DNA from: Actinoplanes palleronii
GTDB lineage: Bacteria > Actinomycetota > Actinomycetes > Mycobacteriales > Micromonosporaceae
Direction: 5' to 3'
Assembly (NCBI RefSeq): GCF_016862315.1
Contig: NZ_BOMS01000041.1
Span: forward strand, 1 to 64,000
Length of the DNA: 64,000 nt
Shown here: positions 34,315 to 42,135 of the stretch, one piece after another
How the letters are laid out: each line of letters starts with the position of its first letter
Numbering within the stretch: the first letter of the stretch is position 1
Program-made: the position numbers and the translations under genes
Notes under the pieces: generated by a model
What the model was told of the DNA's origin: nothing
Databases searched by the model: none
Seen by the model: the letters and a program-made list of their open reading frames with translations, nothing else

Positions 34315-35322
34315 CTAGAGGCCCCACGCCTTCGCAATTCGGGCCAGGGTGTCCTGCCGGGTCGCCGGGTCGTAGGTGGTTCCGGCCAGGATCAGCTCGT
34401 TCGCGCCGGTGCGCTCGACGAGGGCGTCCAGGTCGGCGACCACCTCGTCGGCGGTGCCCGCATACTGGGTGCCGGGCAGCGAGTTCAGCATCTGCCGATC
34501 CAGATCGGACAGTTCACGCTCGGCGGCCGCGGCGGGCGAGATGATCGGGCCGAGCCGTCCGGTGCGCAGGCTCAGCGCCATGATCCGGCTGGGGCCGGCC
34601 AGATACTGCGCCTCCTCGGTCGTCTCGGCCGCGATCACCGAGGCGCTGACCATCACGTGCGGCTCCGGGAACCGCTCGGACGGCTGGAAGCCGGACCGGT
34701 AGAGCTGCAGCGCGCTGTCCACGTCGGACGCGATGGCGAAGTGGTACGCGTAACAGAACGGCAGGCCCAGCGCCGCCGAGATCTGCGCGCCGTAGGTCGA
34801 CGACCCGAGGATCCAGACCTCGGGGAACGTCTCCGGCGCCGGGGTGGCCATCAGCCGCCCGGTCTTGCCGGCCGCCCGCTCGTCCCCGAGCAGCCCCAGC
34901 ACGGTCTGCAGGTGCTCCGGGAACTGCTCGACGGTCAGGTAGGGCGAGACCCCGCGCAGCGCCGCCGCGGTGGCCTGGTCGGTGCCCGGCGCCCGCCCGA
35001 TGCCCAGGTCGATCCGGTCCGGGTAGAGCGCCTCGAGCAGCGCGAACTGCTCGGCCACCACGAACGGCATGTGGTTCGGCAGCATCACCCCGCCGGAGCC
35101 CACCTTGATCCGCCGGGTCTGCGCGGCGACCGCACCGATCAGGACCGGCGGCGTCGTCGACGCGACGGCCGGCATGTTGTGGTGCTCGGCCACCCAGAAC
35201 CGGGAGTAGCCCAGCTCGTCGGCGGTCTTGGCGACGTCGACGGTGCCGCGCAGCGCGTCGGCACTGCTGTGCCCCTCGCGGACGGTGGCCAGGTCCAGGA
35301 CGGAAAGCGGTACGCGGGTCAT
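34315..35322 (-). CDS. LLM class flavin-dependent oxidoreductase
   Basis: A 335-residue luciferase-like monooxygenase of the MsnO8/alkanal-monooxygenase-like group. The start MTRVPLSVLDLATV, the segment FWVAEHHNMP, GSGGVMLPNH, DLGIGRAPGTD and WILGSSTYGAQ are typical. Such enzymes use reduced FMN or F420; the cofactor is not decided here. ATG at 35322 overlaps the stop of the tetR gene (ATGA), so repressor and enzyme are one operon. An in-frame ATG at 35334 is possible. Substrate unknown. Confidence 0.9.
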   Translation of the reverse strand: MTRVPLSVLDLATVREGHSSADALRGTVDVAKTADELGYSRFWVAEHHNMPAVASTTPPVLIGAVAAQTRRIKVGSGGVMLPNHMPFVVAEQFALLEALYPDRIDLGIGRAPGTDQATAAALRGVSPYLTVEQFPEHLQTVLGLLGDERAAGKTGRLMATPAPETFPEVWILGSSTYGAQISAALGLPFCYAYHFAIASDVDSALQLYRSGFQPSERFPEPHVMVSASVIAAETTEEAQYLAGPSRIMALSLRTGRLGPIISPAAAAERELSDLDRQMLNSLPGTQYAGTADEVVADLDALVERTGANELILAGTTYDPATRQDTLARIAKAWGL

Positions 35323-35885
35323 GAGGTCGTCCATTCCGGAGATTGCAGGAGGGTGAAGCCCTCGTCGATCAAGCGGTGCAGGCCGGCGATGCCGGTGTGC
35401 GTGTCCCAGCGCGGCGCCACCGTGTTGAGCACCGTGCGCGCGGTGTTGATCTGAAGGTCGAGCTGCAGGTCGGTCGCGGCGGTGCCGCGGTGCGCGGCCC
35501 AGTCGCGGACGGCGTCCCAGAACCGATCGCAGGTGTCCCGCGAGCAGGCGCTCAGCTCGGGGGAGGCGCCGACCACCCGCTGCTGCCGGATCATCCGGTC
35601 GGCGGTGGCCGCCGTGTAACCGAGGATCAGCTGGTGCAGCGCGGTCCAGAGCGGCTCGCCCGGCGGCCGGGCGGCGGTGAGCTCGGCCCACAGCCGCGGG
35701 TCGTCCGGGTCCGGGTCGAAGAGCACCGACTCCTTGCCGGCGAAGTAGTTGAAATACGTCCGGCGGGAGATCCCGGCGCTGGTCACGATGTCGTCGACCG
35801 AGACCGCGTCGAAGCCCCGCTCGGCCATCAGATCGACGGCCGAGTCACGGATCAGGCGCCAGGTCTCCGGGCTGCGTTGTCGCAC
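35319..35885 (-). CDS. TetR-family regulator of the LLM oxidoreductase operon
   Basis: A 188-residue TetR protein with the DNA-binding segment VSVDDIVTSAGISRRTYFNYFAGKESVL. GTG at 35885 is preceded by a -10-like TAGTGT at 7 nt, consistent with leaderless translation. A 13-bp palindrome in the promoter is a likely self-operator. It is first in the operon with the luciferase-like gene, so the repressor probably limits its own and the enzyme's expression until a ligand binds. Confidence 0.9.
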   Translation of the reverse strand: MRQRSPETWRLIRDSAVDLMAERGFDAVSVDDIVTSAGISRRTYFNYFAGKESVLFDPDPDDPRLWAELTAARPPGEPLWTALHQLILGYTAATADRMIRQQRVVGASPELSACSRDTCDRFWDAVRDWAAHRGTAATDLQLDLQINTARTVLNTVAPRWDTHTGIAGLHRLIDEGFTLLQSPEWTTS

Positions 35886-35892
35886 GCTCCCG

Positions 35893-35920
35893 ACACTAGC
35901 GCGGCGTGCACTGAGTGCAA
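35893..35920 (-). promoter_or_regulatory. tetR promoter with overlapping operator
   Basis: On the minus strand TTGCAC (35915-35920) and TAGTGT (35893-35898) are separated by 16 bp. The palindrome TGCACT-G-AGTGCA (35907-35919) covers the -35 and part of the spacer, a good position for autorepression. Confidence 0.6.
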
Positions 35921-35921
35921 C

Positions 35922-36398
35922 TTAGAACCGGCGCTGGTGGCGGCGGATCACCTGGACGCCGACCGTGACGGCTCCGAGGGCGGCGCCGGGCACCGTCAGC
36001 CAGACCGGCCAGGGGTAGACGTAGCCGTCGACAGTCGCCCAGACCAGCAGATACACCACCACGTTGACCGCGGCCAGCGAGCCCAGGATGGTCCAGAGCA
36101 CCATCAGCGCGACCGGCAGCCGTCGTGCCGCGCGCCGTGCCTCGGCGCTCTGCCGGGCTTGCACCTCGGCCGCGCTGACTCCGGGCCGGGGCAGATCCTG
36201 GACCAGGACAACCAGTTCCGCGTACGTCTGAGCGGAGTAGGCCCCGGCGACCCGCTCGTCGTACTCGTGCAGCGACAGCCGGCCCTCGTCGAGCGCGTCC
36301 TTCAGCTGCTCGGCGACCTGCTGCCGGTCGGTGTCGGCCGCGCGCAGGGTGTCGAGCCGCTCCGCACGCCGGCCGGGACCGGTGACTTCCTTGGCCAT
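35922..36398 (-). CDS. DUF1707 SHOCT-like domain protein with two membrane helices
   Basis: A 158-residue protein. The N-terminal DUF1707 segment (LRAADTDRQQVAEQLKDAL, then EGRLSLHEYDERV and YAELVVLVQDLP) is followed by two transmembrane helices (LMVLWTILGSLAAVNVVVYL and VWLTVPGAALGAVTVG). This domain is common at the N-terminus of actinobacterial membrane proteins; its function is unknown. ATG at 36398 is the family start (MAKEVTGPGRR). The 3' end lies next to the tetR promoter on the same strand. Confidence 0.85.
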   Translation of the reverse strand: MAKEVTGPGRRAERLDTLRAADTDRQQVAEQLKDALDEGRLSLHEYDERVAGAYSAQTYAELVVLVQDLPRPGVSAAEVQARQSAEARRAARRLPVALMVLWTILGSLAAVNVVVYLLVWATVDGYVYPWPVWLTVPGAALGAVTVGVQVIRRHQRRF

Positions 36399-36476
36399 GG
36401 CCGGACTCCTTCGCGCACGCCGTCTCTCGCCGTCAGGCTATCCAAACCAGACCAACCGGTGGGGGCGGCGTGCCGC

Positions 36477-37745
36477 TCAGATCGCCTCGGCGGCGACCGC
36501 GTCGTCCAGCCGGATCGTCGCGCGCCGGTCGGCCCGCGCCACCGGACCCTCCGGCGCGGCGGCCACCGTGGCCGCCAGGAACAGCACCCCGGCCGCGAAG
36601 AGGAACGCCCACGGCAGCCCGCCCGGCTGGTCGACGATCACCCCGGCCAGCGCACCACCCGCGGCGCTGCCGGAGACCGACACGGTCACCATCCAGGTGT
36701 ACGCCTCGTTCAGCATCCCGGTCGGGGCGACCCGGCTCACCAGGCTGTTCACCACGGTCAGCGCGGGCGCGATGACCACGCCGCCGAGCACCAGGGCCGC
36801 ACCCAGATAAACCGGGCCGGGCATCAGCGCCAGCACCACGAAACTCGCCGCGACCGCGCCCAGCAGCCAGGCGAACTGCCGGGACAGCGCCATGTCCGGG
36901 TGCCGGGTGCCGAACCAGATGCCGCCGATCGCGCTGCCGACACCCCAGACTCCGAGCAGCACCCCGCCCAGCGAATCGCCGCCACCGTGCTGCGCCGCGT
37001 AGGCCGGCACGATCACGCCGGCCGCCCCGAACGCGACACCGAGCGCGCCGGCGCAGAGCACCAGCGCCGGGAAGCCGCTGACCCGCAGCGGGCCGAGCCC
37101 CTTCGTCACGTGGTCGGGGTGGATCGCGCCGCGGTGCTGCATGACCGGCAGGCGGGAGATCCACGTCGTACCGACGAGCGTGGTCACGGCCGAGCAGATC
37201 AGCGCGGTGGCCGGTCGCCCGGTGATCACCATGAACACCGCGACGAGCATCGGACCGACCACGAAGACCAGCTCGAAGAGTGACGTCTCGGCGGCCATCG
37301 CGGCGGCCCGCAGCCCGTGCTGCCCGGTGCCGACCGAGGTCATGTCGGTCCAGGCGCGCCGGATCGCCGCGGTCAGCGTGGGATAGGTCGCGCCGCCCGC
37401 CGCCGACGCCACGAAGATCCAGGGCAGCGCGTCCTCGCCGCCGCTGGTGGCCAGCAGCACGCCACCGAGCGCGAGCGGGTGCAGGATCCCGGTGGCGAGC
37501 AGGATCCGGGCGGGGCCGATCCGGTCGGCGAGCCGTCCGGCGACCGGGCTGAGGGCCGCTCCGGCCAGCGCGTAGATGCCGCCGGCGAGCCCGGCCGCGG
37601 CGTACCGCCCGGTGGCCTGCTCGACGAGCAGGAGCAGTCCGAGCGGTGTCATGCCGGTGCCGAGCCGGGCCAGGATGCCGACGACCAGCAGGGTCCGCCC
37701 GCCCGGCAGTTGCCACACGCCAAGGTACTGACGCAATGCGGTCAC
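36477..37745 (-). CDS. MFS transporter
   Basis: A 422-residue protein with about twelve transmembrane helices. The loop 2-3 motif [13 protein letters not shown] and the segment [20 protein letters not shown] resemble actinobacterial drug-efflux-type MFS proteins. GTG at 37745 has GGAGGT upstream at normal spacing. It stands alone, with no regulator next to it, so the substrate is unknown. Confidence 0.85.
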   Translation of the reverse strand: MTALRQYLGVWQLPGGRTLLVVGILARLGTGMTPLGLLLLVEQATGRYAAAGLAGGIYALAGAALSPVAGRLADRIGPARILLATGILHPLALGGVLLATSGGEDALPWIFVASAAGGATYPTLTAAIRRAWTDMTSVGTGQHGLRAAAMAAETSLFELVFVVGPMLVAVFMVITGRPATALICSAVTTLVGTTWISRLPVMQHRGAIHPDHVTKGLGPLRVSGFPALVLCAGALGVAFGAAGVIVPAYAAQHGGGDSLGGVLLGVWGVGSAIGGIWFGTRHPDMALSRQFAWLLGAVAASFVVLALMPGPVYLGAALVLGGVVIAPALTVVNSLVSRVAPTGMLNEAYTWMVTVSVSGSAAGGALAGVIVDQPGGLPWAFLFAAGVLFLAATVAAAPEGPVARADRRATIRLDDAVAAEAI

Positions 37746-37871
37746 GGGCGGGACCTCCGAGGGGCGCGGCGGGCGGGAAGGTCTCCGACGCTAACGCCGC
37801 GCCACCGAAACATCACGGAAATAAAGGCCGCTGTAGCGCTCCTCACCGCCCGCCGTTTGGTTCCTGGTCTT

Positions 37872-37915
37872 TCTTTTGTACGGATCAGCGCAGTCTTTTG
37901 TACGGATCAGCGCAG
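37872..37915. repeat. Exact 22-bp tandem duplication
   Basis: The sequence beginning TCTTTTGTACGG is present twice in perfect tandem, 37872-37893 and 37894-37915. The second copy contains the last codons and stop of htpX; the first is the downstream duplicate. Confidence 0.9.
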
Positions 37916-38794
37916 GTAAGGCCGAGCCGCCCCACGGGTGAGTGACGCCTGCTCGTGCAGCCGCTTGATCCGCTCCGCCATCGGCGGGTGGGTGGAGAAC
38001 AGCGCGGAGAGGCCACCACCCGCGAACGGGTTGGCGATCATCAGGTGCGCCGTGCTGGTGAGCCGGCTGTCGGCGGGCAGCGGCACCCGCTGCGTACCGT
38101 AGTGGATCTTTTCGAGGGCACTGGCGAGCGCGAGCGGGTCCCCGGTCAGGGTGGCGCCGGACGCGTCGGCCTGGAACTCCCGGTTGCGGCTGATCGCCAG
38201 CTGGATGACCGACGCGGCCAGCGGGCCGAGGATCAGCATCAGCAGCAGCGACGCCGGGTTCGGTGAGTCCTCGTCGTCCGACCCGCCGAACGGCAGGAAG
38301 ATCGCCAGCTGCGCGAACATCGTGATGATCCCGGCCAGCGCACCCGCCACGCTGGAGATCAGGATGTCCCGGTTGTAGACGTGCGACAGCTCGTGACCGA
38401 TCACGCCGCGCAGCTCACGCTGGTCGAGGATCCGGGTGATGCCGACCGTCACGGCGACCGCCGCGTGCTCCGGGTCCCGCCCGGTCGCGAACGCGTTCGG
38501 CTGCATCGACGGTGAGACGTAGAGGCGCGGCATCGGCTGCCCCGCCTGCTGAGCCAGCTCACGCACCATGTGGTGCAACGCCGGGAACTCGGCCTCGCTG
38601 ACCGGCTGCGCGCCCATCGCCCGCAGCGCGATCTTGTCCGAGAAGAAGTAGCTGACCGCATTGGTGACCAGCGAGAAGACCACCGCGATGACCAGTCCGG
38701 TGCTGCCGCCGAGCCAGTACCCCACGGCCAGGATGAGACCGGTGAGCGCGCCGAGCAGGGCGGCAGTCTTGAGTCCGTTGTGATGGCTGTGCAC
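37907..38794 (-). CDS. htpX: Zinc metalloprotease HtpX
   Basis: A 295-residue membrane protease of the M48 family that degrades misfolded membrane proteins. HELSH gives zinc ligands H134 and H138 with catalytic E135, and the third ligand is likely in the NREFQADASGA segment. Two N-terminal and two central hydrophobic helices are seen. GTG at 38794 has GAAGGAG seven nt upstream. The 3' end lies in a 22-bp duplication. No stress promoter was recognised. Confidence 0.94.
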   Translation of the reverse strand: MHSHHNGLKTAALLGALTGLILAVGYWLGGSTGLVIAVVFSLVTNAVSYFFSDKIALRAMGAQPVSEAEFPALHHMVRELAQQAGQPMPRLYVSPSMQPNAFATGRDPEHAAVAVTVGITRILDQRELRGVIGHELSHVYNRDILISSVAGALAGIITMFAQLAIFLPFGGSDDEDSPNPASLLLMLILGPLAASVIQLAISRNREFQADASGATLTGDPLALASALEKIHYGTQRVPLPADSRLTSTAHLMIANPFAGGGLSALFSTHPPMAERIKRLHEQASLTRGAARPYLR

Positions 38795-38924
38795 GTTCGA
38801 CTCCTTCAGCGAGCGGGTTCGTGACCCGCTCTCCAGAGAACGCGAACTTCCTGCACGTTCATCCCCGAGGTCGCTGTGAGTTCGCTGGGCACACCGGAGA
38901 GTGACATGTCATCCGCCGCAACGA

Positions 38925-38967
38925 GAACGGCCCCGGCGCCACGTTTCCGTGGACACCGGGGCCGTTC
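38925..38967. terminator. Strong hairpin downstream of tRNA-Tyr
   Basis: GAACGGCCCCGG (38925-38936) pairs perfectly with CCGGGGCCGTTC (38956-38967), and an inner CCACG/CGTGG stem closes a TTTC loop. It lies just past the 3' end of the minus-strand tRNA-Tyr and probably ends its transcript. Confidence 0.65.
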
Positions 38968-38977
38968 TTCCTGCCTG

Positions 38978-39058
38978 TGGCGGATGCAGGATTCGAACCT
39001 GCGAAGGTTTCCCGACGGATTTACAGTCCGCTCCCATTGGCCGCTCGGGCAATCCGCC
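38978..39058 (-). tRNA. tRNA-Tyr (anticodon GTA)
   Basis: An 81-nt cloverleaf on the minus strand, with acceptor GGCGGAT pairing with ATCCGCC, anticodon stem and loop GGACTGTAAATCC, T arm GCAGGTTCGAATCCTGC and a long class II variable arm as expected for bacterial tRNA-Tyr. CCA is not encoded. Confidence 0.95.
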
Positions 39059-39206
39059 TGGGCAACTGCCGTGGTTTCCCGCAGCAGCGGACATCAGAAT
39101 AGCCGTACCGCGGGGCCGGTCCGCAACCGGGTACGGTCGGCATGTCGCGGGGTCCTCACCGGCCCGTGAGCGACATCGACAAGCACCCAGCCGCAGGAGT
39201 CTGATC

Positions 39207-39698
39207 ATGGCAGCCAACCCGTCGTTCGACGTCGTCAGCAAGGTCGACCGGCAGGAGGTCGACAACGCTTTCCACCAGGCGGAGAAGGAGCTGAGCACCC
39301 GATTCGATTTCCGGGGCACCGGCACCGAGCTCGCCAAGTCGGGAGAGGCCTTCACCATCACGTCCGAGACCGAGGATCGTGCTCTGGCCGCGCTCGACGT
39401 GTTCAAGGAAAAGCTGGTGAAGCGGAACATCTCGCTGAAGTCCCTGGACGCGGGGGAGCCCCGGCAGTCCGGCAAGACCTTCAAGATCGATCTCAAGATC
39501 GTCGAGGGGATCGAGACCGACAAGGCCAAGGCGATCAGCAAGAAGATCCGGGACGAGGGCCCGAAGGGCGTGCAGGCCCAGATCCAGGGCGACAGCCTCC
39601 GGGTGACCGGCAAGAAGCGCGATGACCTGCAGGCGGTGATCGCCCTGCTCAAGCAGGAGGACTTCGGCGTCGCCCTGCAGTTCGACAACTACCGCTGA
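39207..39698 (+). CDS. YajQ family cyclic-dinucleotide-binding protein
   Basis: A 163-residue protein of the YajQ/DUF520 family, with [24 protein letters not shown] and STRFDFRGT at the N-terminus and [10 protein letters not shown] at the C-terminus. YajQ homologues in Xanthomonas bind cyclic di-GMP and affect transcription, but the role in actinobacteria is not established. A GGDEF-EAL gene lies 2.4 kb downstream, which is suggestive only. CAGGAG lies 7 nt before the ATG. Confidence 0.92.
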   Translation: MAANPSFDVVSKVDRQEVDNAFHQAEKELSTRFDFRGTGTELAKSGEAFTITSETEDRALAALDVFKEKLVKRNISLKSLDAGEPRQSGKTFKIDLKIVEGIETDKAKAISKKIRDEGPKGVQAQIQGDSLRVTGKKRDDLQAVIALLKQEDFGVALQFDNYR

Positions 39699-39752
39699 TC
39701 ACCCGAATGGCTTGATCATCGCCGGGTTCGGAGAAGGAGCAGGAATGCGCAC

Positions 39753-40388
39753 ATGGATCTGACCCACGCCGTCCTCTCCTTCGCCGTCCTCGGTGCCCTG
39801 CTCACCATCACGCCCGGCCTGGACACCGCGCTGGTGCTGCGCGCGGCCGTCACGATGGGCCGCGGTCCCGCCTTCGCCACGGCCTTCGGCATCGGCACCG
39901 GCGCCCTGGTGTGGGGCGCGGCCGCCGCGGTCGGGGTCTCCGCGCTGCTCACCGCGTCCACCGTCGCCTACACGGCGCTCCGGGTGGCCGGCGCGGCGTA
40001 CATGCTCTACCTCGGCGCCCGGATGGTCCGCGCCGCGTTCCGGTCCGCCGCCGCCGATGACGTGGCGGCTGCCGCGCCGGTGGCGCCGACCCTGTGGAGC
40101 ACGTTCGGCAAAGGTTTCTTCACCAACCTGCTGAACCCCAAGATCGGTGCCTTCTACATCGCGGTGATCCCGCAGTTCCTGCCGCCGGGGGAGTCGCCGC
40201 TCGGCGTCGGCCTGCTGCTGGCCCTGGTGCACGACGTGGAGGGCCTGGCCTGGTTCACGTTGATCATCTTCGGCGCGCAGGCGGCGCGTGGCTTCCTGGC
40301 CCGGCGCGCGGTCCGGCGTAGCGTCGATGCCGGAACCGGCGCCGTCCTGATCGGTTTCGGCCTGCGCCTGGGCCTGTCCAGCCGATGA
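39753..40388 (+). CDS. LysE family translocator
   Basis: A 211-residue membrane protein with about six helices. ITPGLDTALVLRAAVTMG and the segment FFTNLLNPKIGAFYIAVIPQF are characteristic of the LysE/RhtB amino-acid and homoserine exporters. Start ATG at 39753 follows GAGAAGGAGCAGG. The substrate is not known. It has no LysG-like regulator adjacent. Confidence 0.9.
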   Translation: MDLTHAVLSFAVLGALLTITPGLDTALVLRAAVTMGRGPAFATAFGIGTGALVWGAAAAVGVSALLTASTVAYTALRVAGAAYMLYLGARMVRAAFRSAAADDVAAAAPVAPTLWSTFGKGFFTNLLNPKIGAFYIAVIPQFLPPGESPLGVGLLLALVHDVEGLAWFTLIIFGAQAARGFLARRAVRRSVDAGTGAVLIGFGLRLGLSSR

Positions 40389-40456
40389 AATAACTCCAGC
40401 CGGTGACAGAACTCCAGTCGGTGACAGAATTCGGCTGATGAGAAACCGTTAGGCAG

Positions 40457-41278
40457 GTGGCGAGCGTGATCGACCCCGTGGTGGACCTGGCCTGGCTGCG
40501 CGCCAACGCCGGTGACGTGATCCTGGCCGACGTCCGCTGGTACCTCGACGGTCGTTCCGGCGCCGAGGCGTACCGGAAAGGTCATCTGCCCGGCGCGGTC
40601 TTCATCGACCTGGACACCGCGCTTGCCGCTCCGGCCTCGCCGGCGGAGGGCCGGCATCCGCTTCCGGATCCGGCGGTCTTCGCCGCGGCGATGTCCGCCG
40701 CCGGCATCGGCGACGCGGACCGGGTGGTTGCCTACGACGATGCGGGCGGCGTCATCGCCGCTCGTCTGATCTGGTTGCTGCGGTCGATCGGCCGCCAGGC
40801 CGCGCTCCTCGACGGAGGCCTTCTGTCGTACGACGGTGAGCTCACCACCGACGTCCCGTCCCCGCCGCGGGCCGACTTCACCCCGCGGGAGTGGCCGGCC
40901 GAGCGGCTGGCCTCGCTGACCGACACCACCGCCGACGGCGGCCACGTGGTGCTCGACGCGCGGGACGCACCCCGGTTCCGCGGCGACACCGAGCCGGTCG
41001 ACGCGCGTCCCGGTCACATCCCGGGCGCCCGCAACCTGCCCTGCCGCGACAACGTGACACCGGACGGCCGCTTCCTCCCGGTCGCCGAGCTGCGCGACCG
41101 GTTCGCCGCGGCGGGCGCGGACGGCACCGCCGAGGTGATCTCCTACTGCGGTTCCGGTGTGACCGCCTGCCACAACCTGATCGCCCTGGAGCACGCCGGC
41201 CTGGGCCAGGGGCGGCTCTACCCGGGATCGTGGTCGCAGTACGCCGCCACCGACCGCCCGGCCGCCACCGGCGACTGA
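40457..41278 (+). CDS. Thiosulfate/mercaptopyruvate sulfurtransferase (tandem rhodanese)
   Basis: A 273-residue two-domain rhodanese. The first domain is inactive; the second has the active loop YCGSGVTACHN with C231. The CGSGVTA loop is typical of the mercaptopyruvate branch. It moves sulfur from thiosulfate or mercaptopyruvate to thiols or cyanide. GTG at 40457 is used; GTG at 40466 has a better-placed AGGCAGG and may be the true start. An imperfect 18-bp direct repeat (ACTCCAGYCGGTGACAGA) lies at about 40394-40429 upstream. Confidence 0.9.
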   Translation: MASVIDPVVDLAWLRANAGDVILADVRWYLDGRSGAEAYRKGHLPGAVFIDLDTALAAPASPAEGRHPLPDPAVFAAAMSAAGIGDADRVVAYDDAGGVIAARLIWLLRSIGRQAALLDGGLLSYDGELTTDVPSPPRADFTPREWPAERLASLTDTTADGGHVVLDARDAPRFRGDTEPVDARPGHIPGARNLPCRDNVTPDGRFLPVAELRDRFAAAGADGTAEVISYCGSGVTACHNLIALEHAGLGQGRLYPGSWSQYAATDRPAATGD

Positions 41279-41282
41279 CCGC

Positions 41283-41678
41283 TCAGTCCGGGCGGCCGGC
41301 CAGCCCCCGGGCGGCGTCCGCGGCGTCCGGGTCAAGGCCCTGGTATCCGGCCTGTTCGTGCAGCCGGGTCTGCTCCTCGATCCAGCGCTGGTGCGCCTCC
41401 CAGGCGGCCTGCTTGCTGCTGCCGAGCGCGGCGCCGATCTGGGTCCACGAGGTGCCGGCGGCTCGCGCGGACCGGACCATGGCCTGCCGGCCGTACCCGG
41501 CCTTGCGGATCACCACCTCGCTGAGCGCGAGCATCTCGAGGATCTCGGTGGGGGAGAGGCCGGAGGTGTCGTGATCCGGGTTCATGGCCGCGAGGGCGTC
41601 CCGCATCCGCAGGTCGTCATAACGCCGAGTAGCGGTGATCAGCGTGTGCTGTCGTTCCAACTCGTCGGGAGTCGCCAT
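41283..41678 (-). CDS. Hypothetical protein with a helix-turn-helix-like segment
   Basis: A 131-residue protein. The central part ARAAGTSWTQIGAALGSSKQ, followed by AAWEAHQRW, resembles a small helix-turn-helix found in many actinobacterial proteins of unknown function; residues before it (PTEILEMLALSEVVIRK) may form a dimer helix. DNA binding is inferred. It converges on the rhodanese gene with a 4-bp gap. Confidence 0.7.
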   Translation of the reverse strand: MATPDELERQHTLITATRRYDDLRMRDALAAMNPDHDTSGLSPTEILEMLALSEVVIRKAGYGRQAMVRSARAAGTSWTQIGAALGSSKQAAWEAHQRWIEEQTRLHEQAGYQGLDPDAADAARGLAGRPD

Positions 41679-41935
41679 AAGGCCACTCTGGCCGTCAAGT
41701 CAGCCTGACGTCAAGGAGTCTTGACGGGCCTTGGTGAATTGTTCTCACTTCTACCAATAAATCGCCCATAAAGCCGCCAATTCTTCAACGAGGACAGCCA
41801 TGGTCGACTCAGCCGTTCGGCCAGGTTTTACCGGAGCGCCACCGCGACCCGCTGTTGAACACTCCCTGTCGCACAGGCGGTGTGGCACCATCATGGTGCT
41901 TGTAAAACAGCGACGTGCAAAACATGGGAGCCGAC

Positions 41936-42082
41936 ATGTCTTCAAAGAAGCTGGGCCGCTTTGTCGGCTTGGTTTTGGCGCTCGCAGTGGCGATCGGTGG
42001 TCTCGGCTTCGCGGGAGCTTCTGACGAGGTCGCCGGCACTTCCGCGGTCCTCTACCACACGCTCGAGAGCGTCTGGGGCTGA
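41936..42082 (+). CDS. Small secreted peptide (48 residues) upstream of the GGDEF-EAL gene
   Basis: ATG at 41936 is preceded at 5 nt by GGGAG. The peptide begins MSSKKLGRFVG, continues with a hydrophobic stretch (LVLALAVAIGGLGFAGA) and ends with a short mature part (DEVAGTSAVLYHTLESVWG). This is the pattern of a Sec signal peptide with cleavage near AGA-SDE. It precedes the GGDEF-EAL gene by 53 bp on the same strand, which suggests co-transcription. I recognise no family. A palindrome GCACCAT-C-ATGGTGC lies about 40 bp upstream. ATG 41924 is an alternative start. Confidence 0.5.
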   Translation: MSSKKLGRFVGLVLALAVAIGGLGFAGASDEVAGTSAVLYHTLESVWG

Positions 42083-42135
42083 CGAACCCCAACGGTTGGC
42101 GACCTCGCGGGCAGATCGACTGACCAAGGAGAGTC

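Noticed and set aside
36433-37716. Alternative minus-strand frame overlapping the MFS gene
   Set aside because: Arg/Gly-rich translation without helices; the MFS frame has twelve helices and a Shine-Dalgarno sequence.
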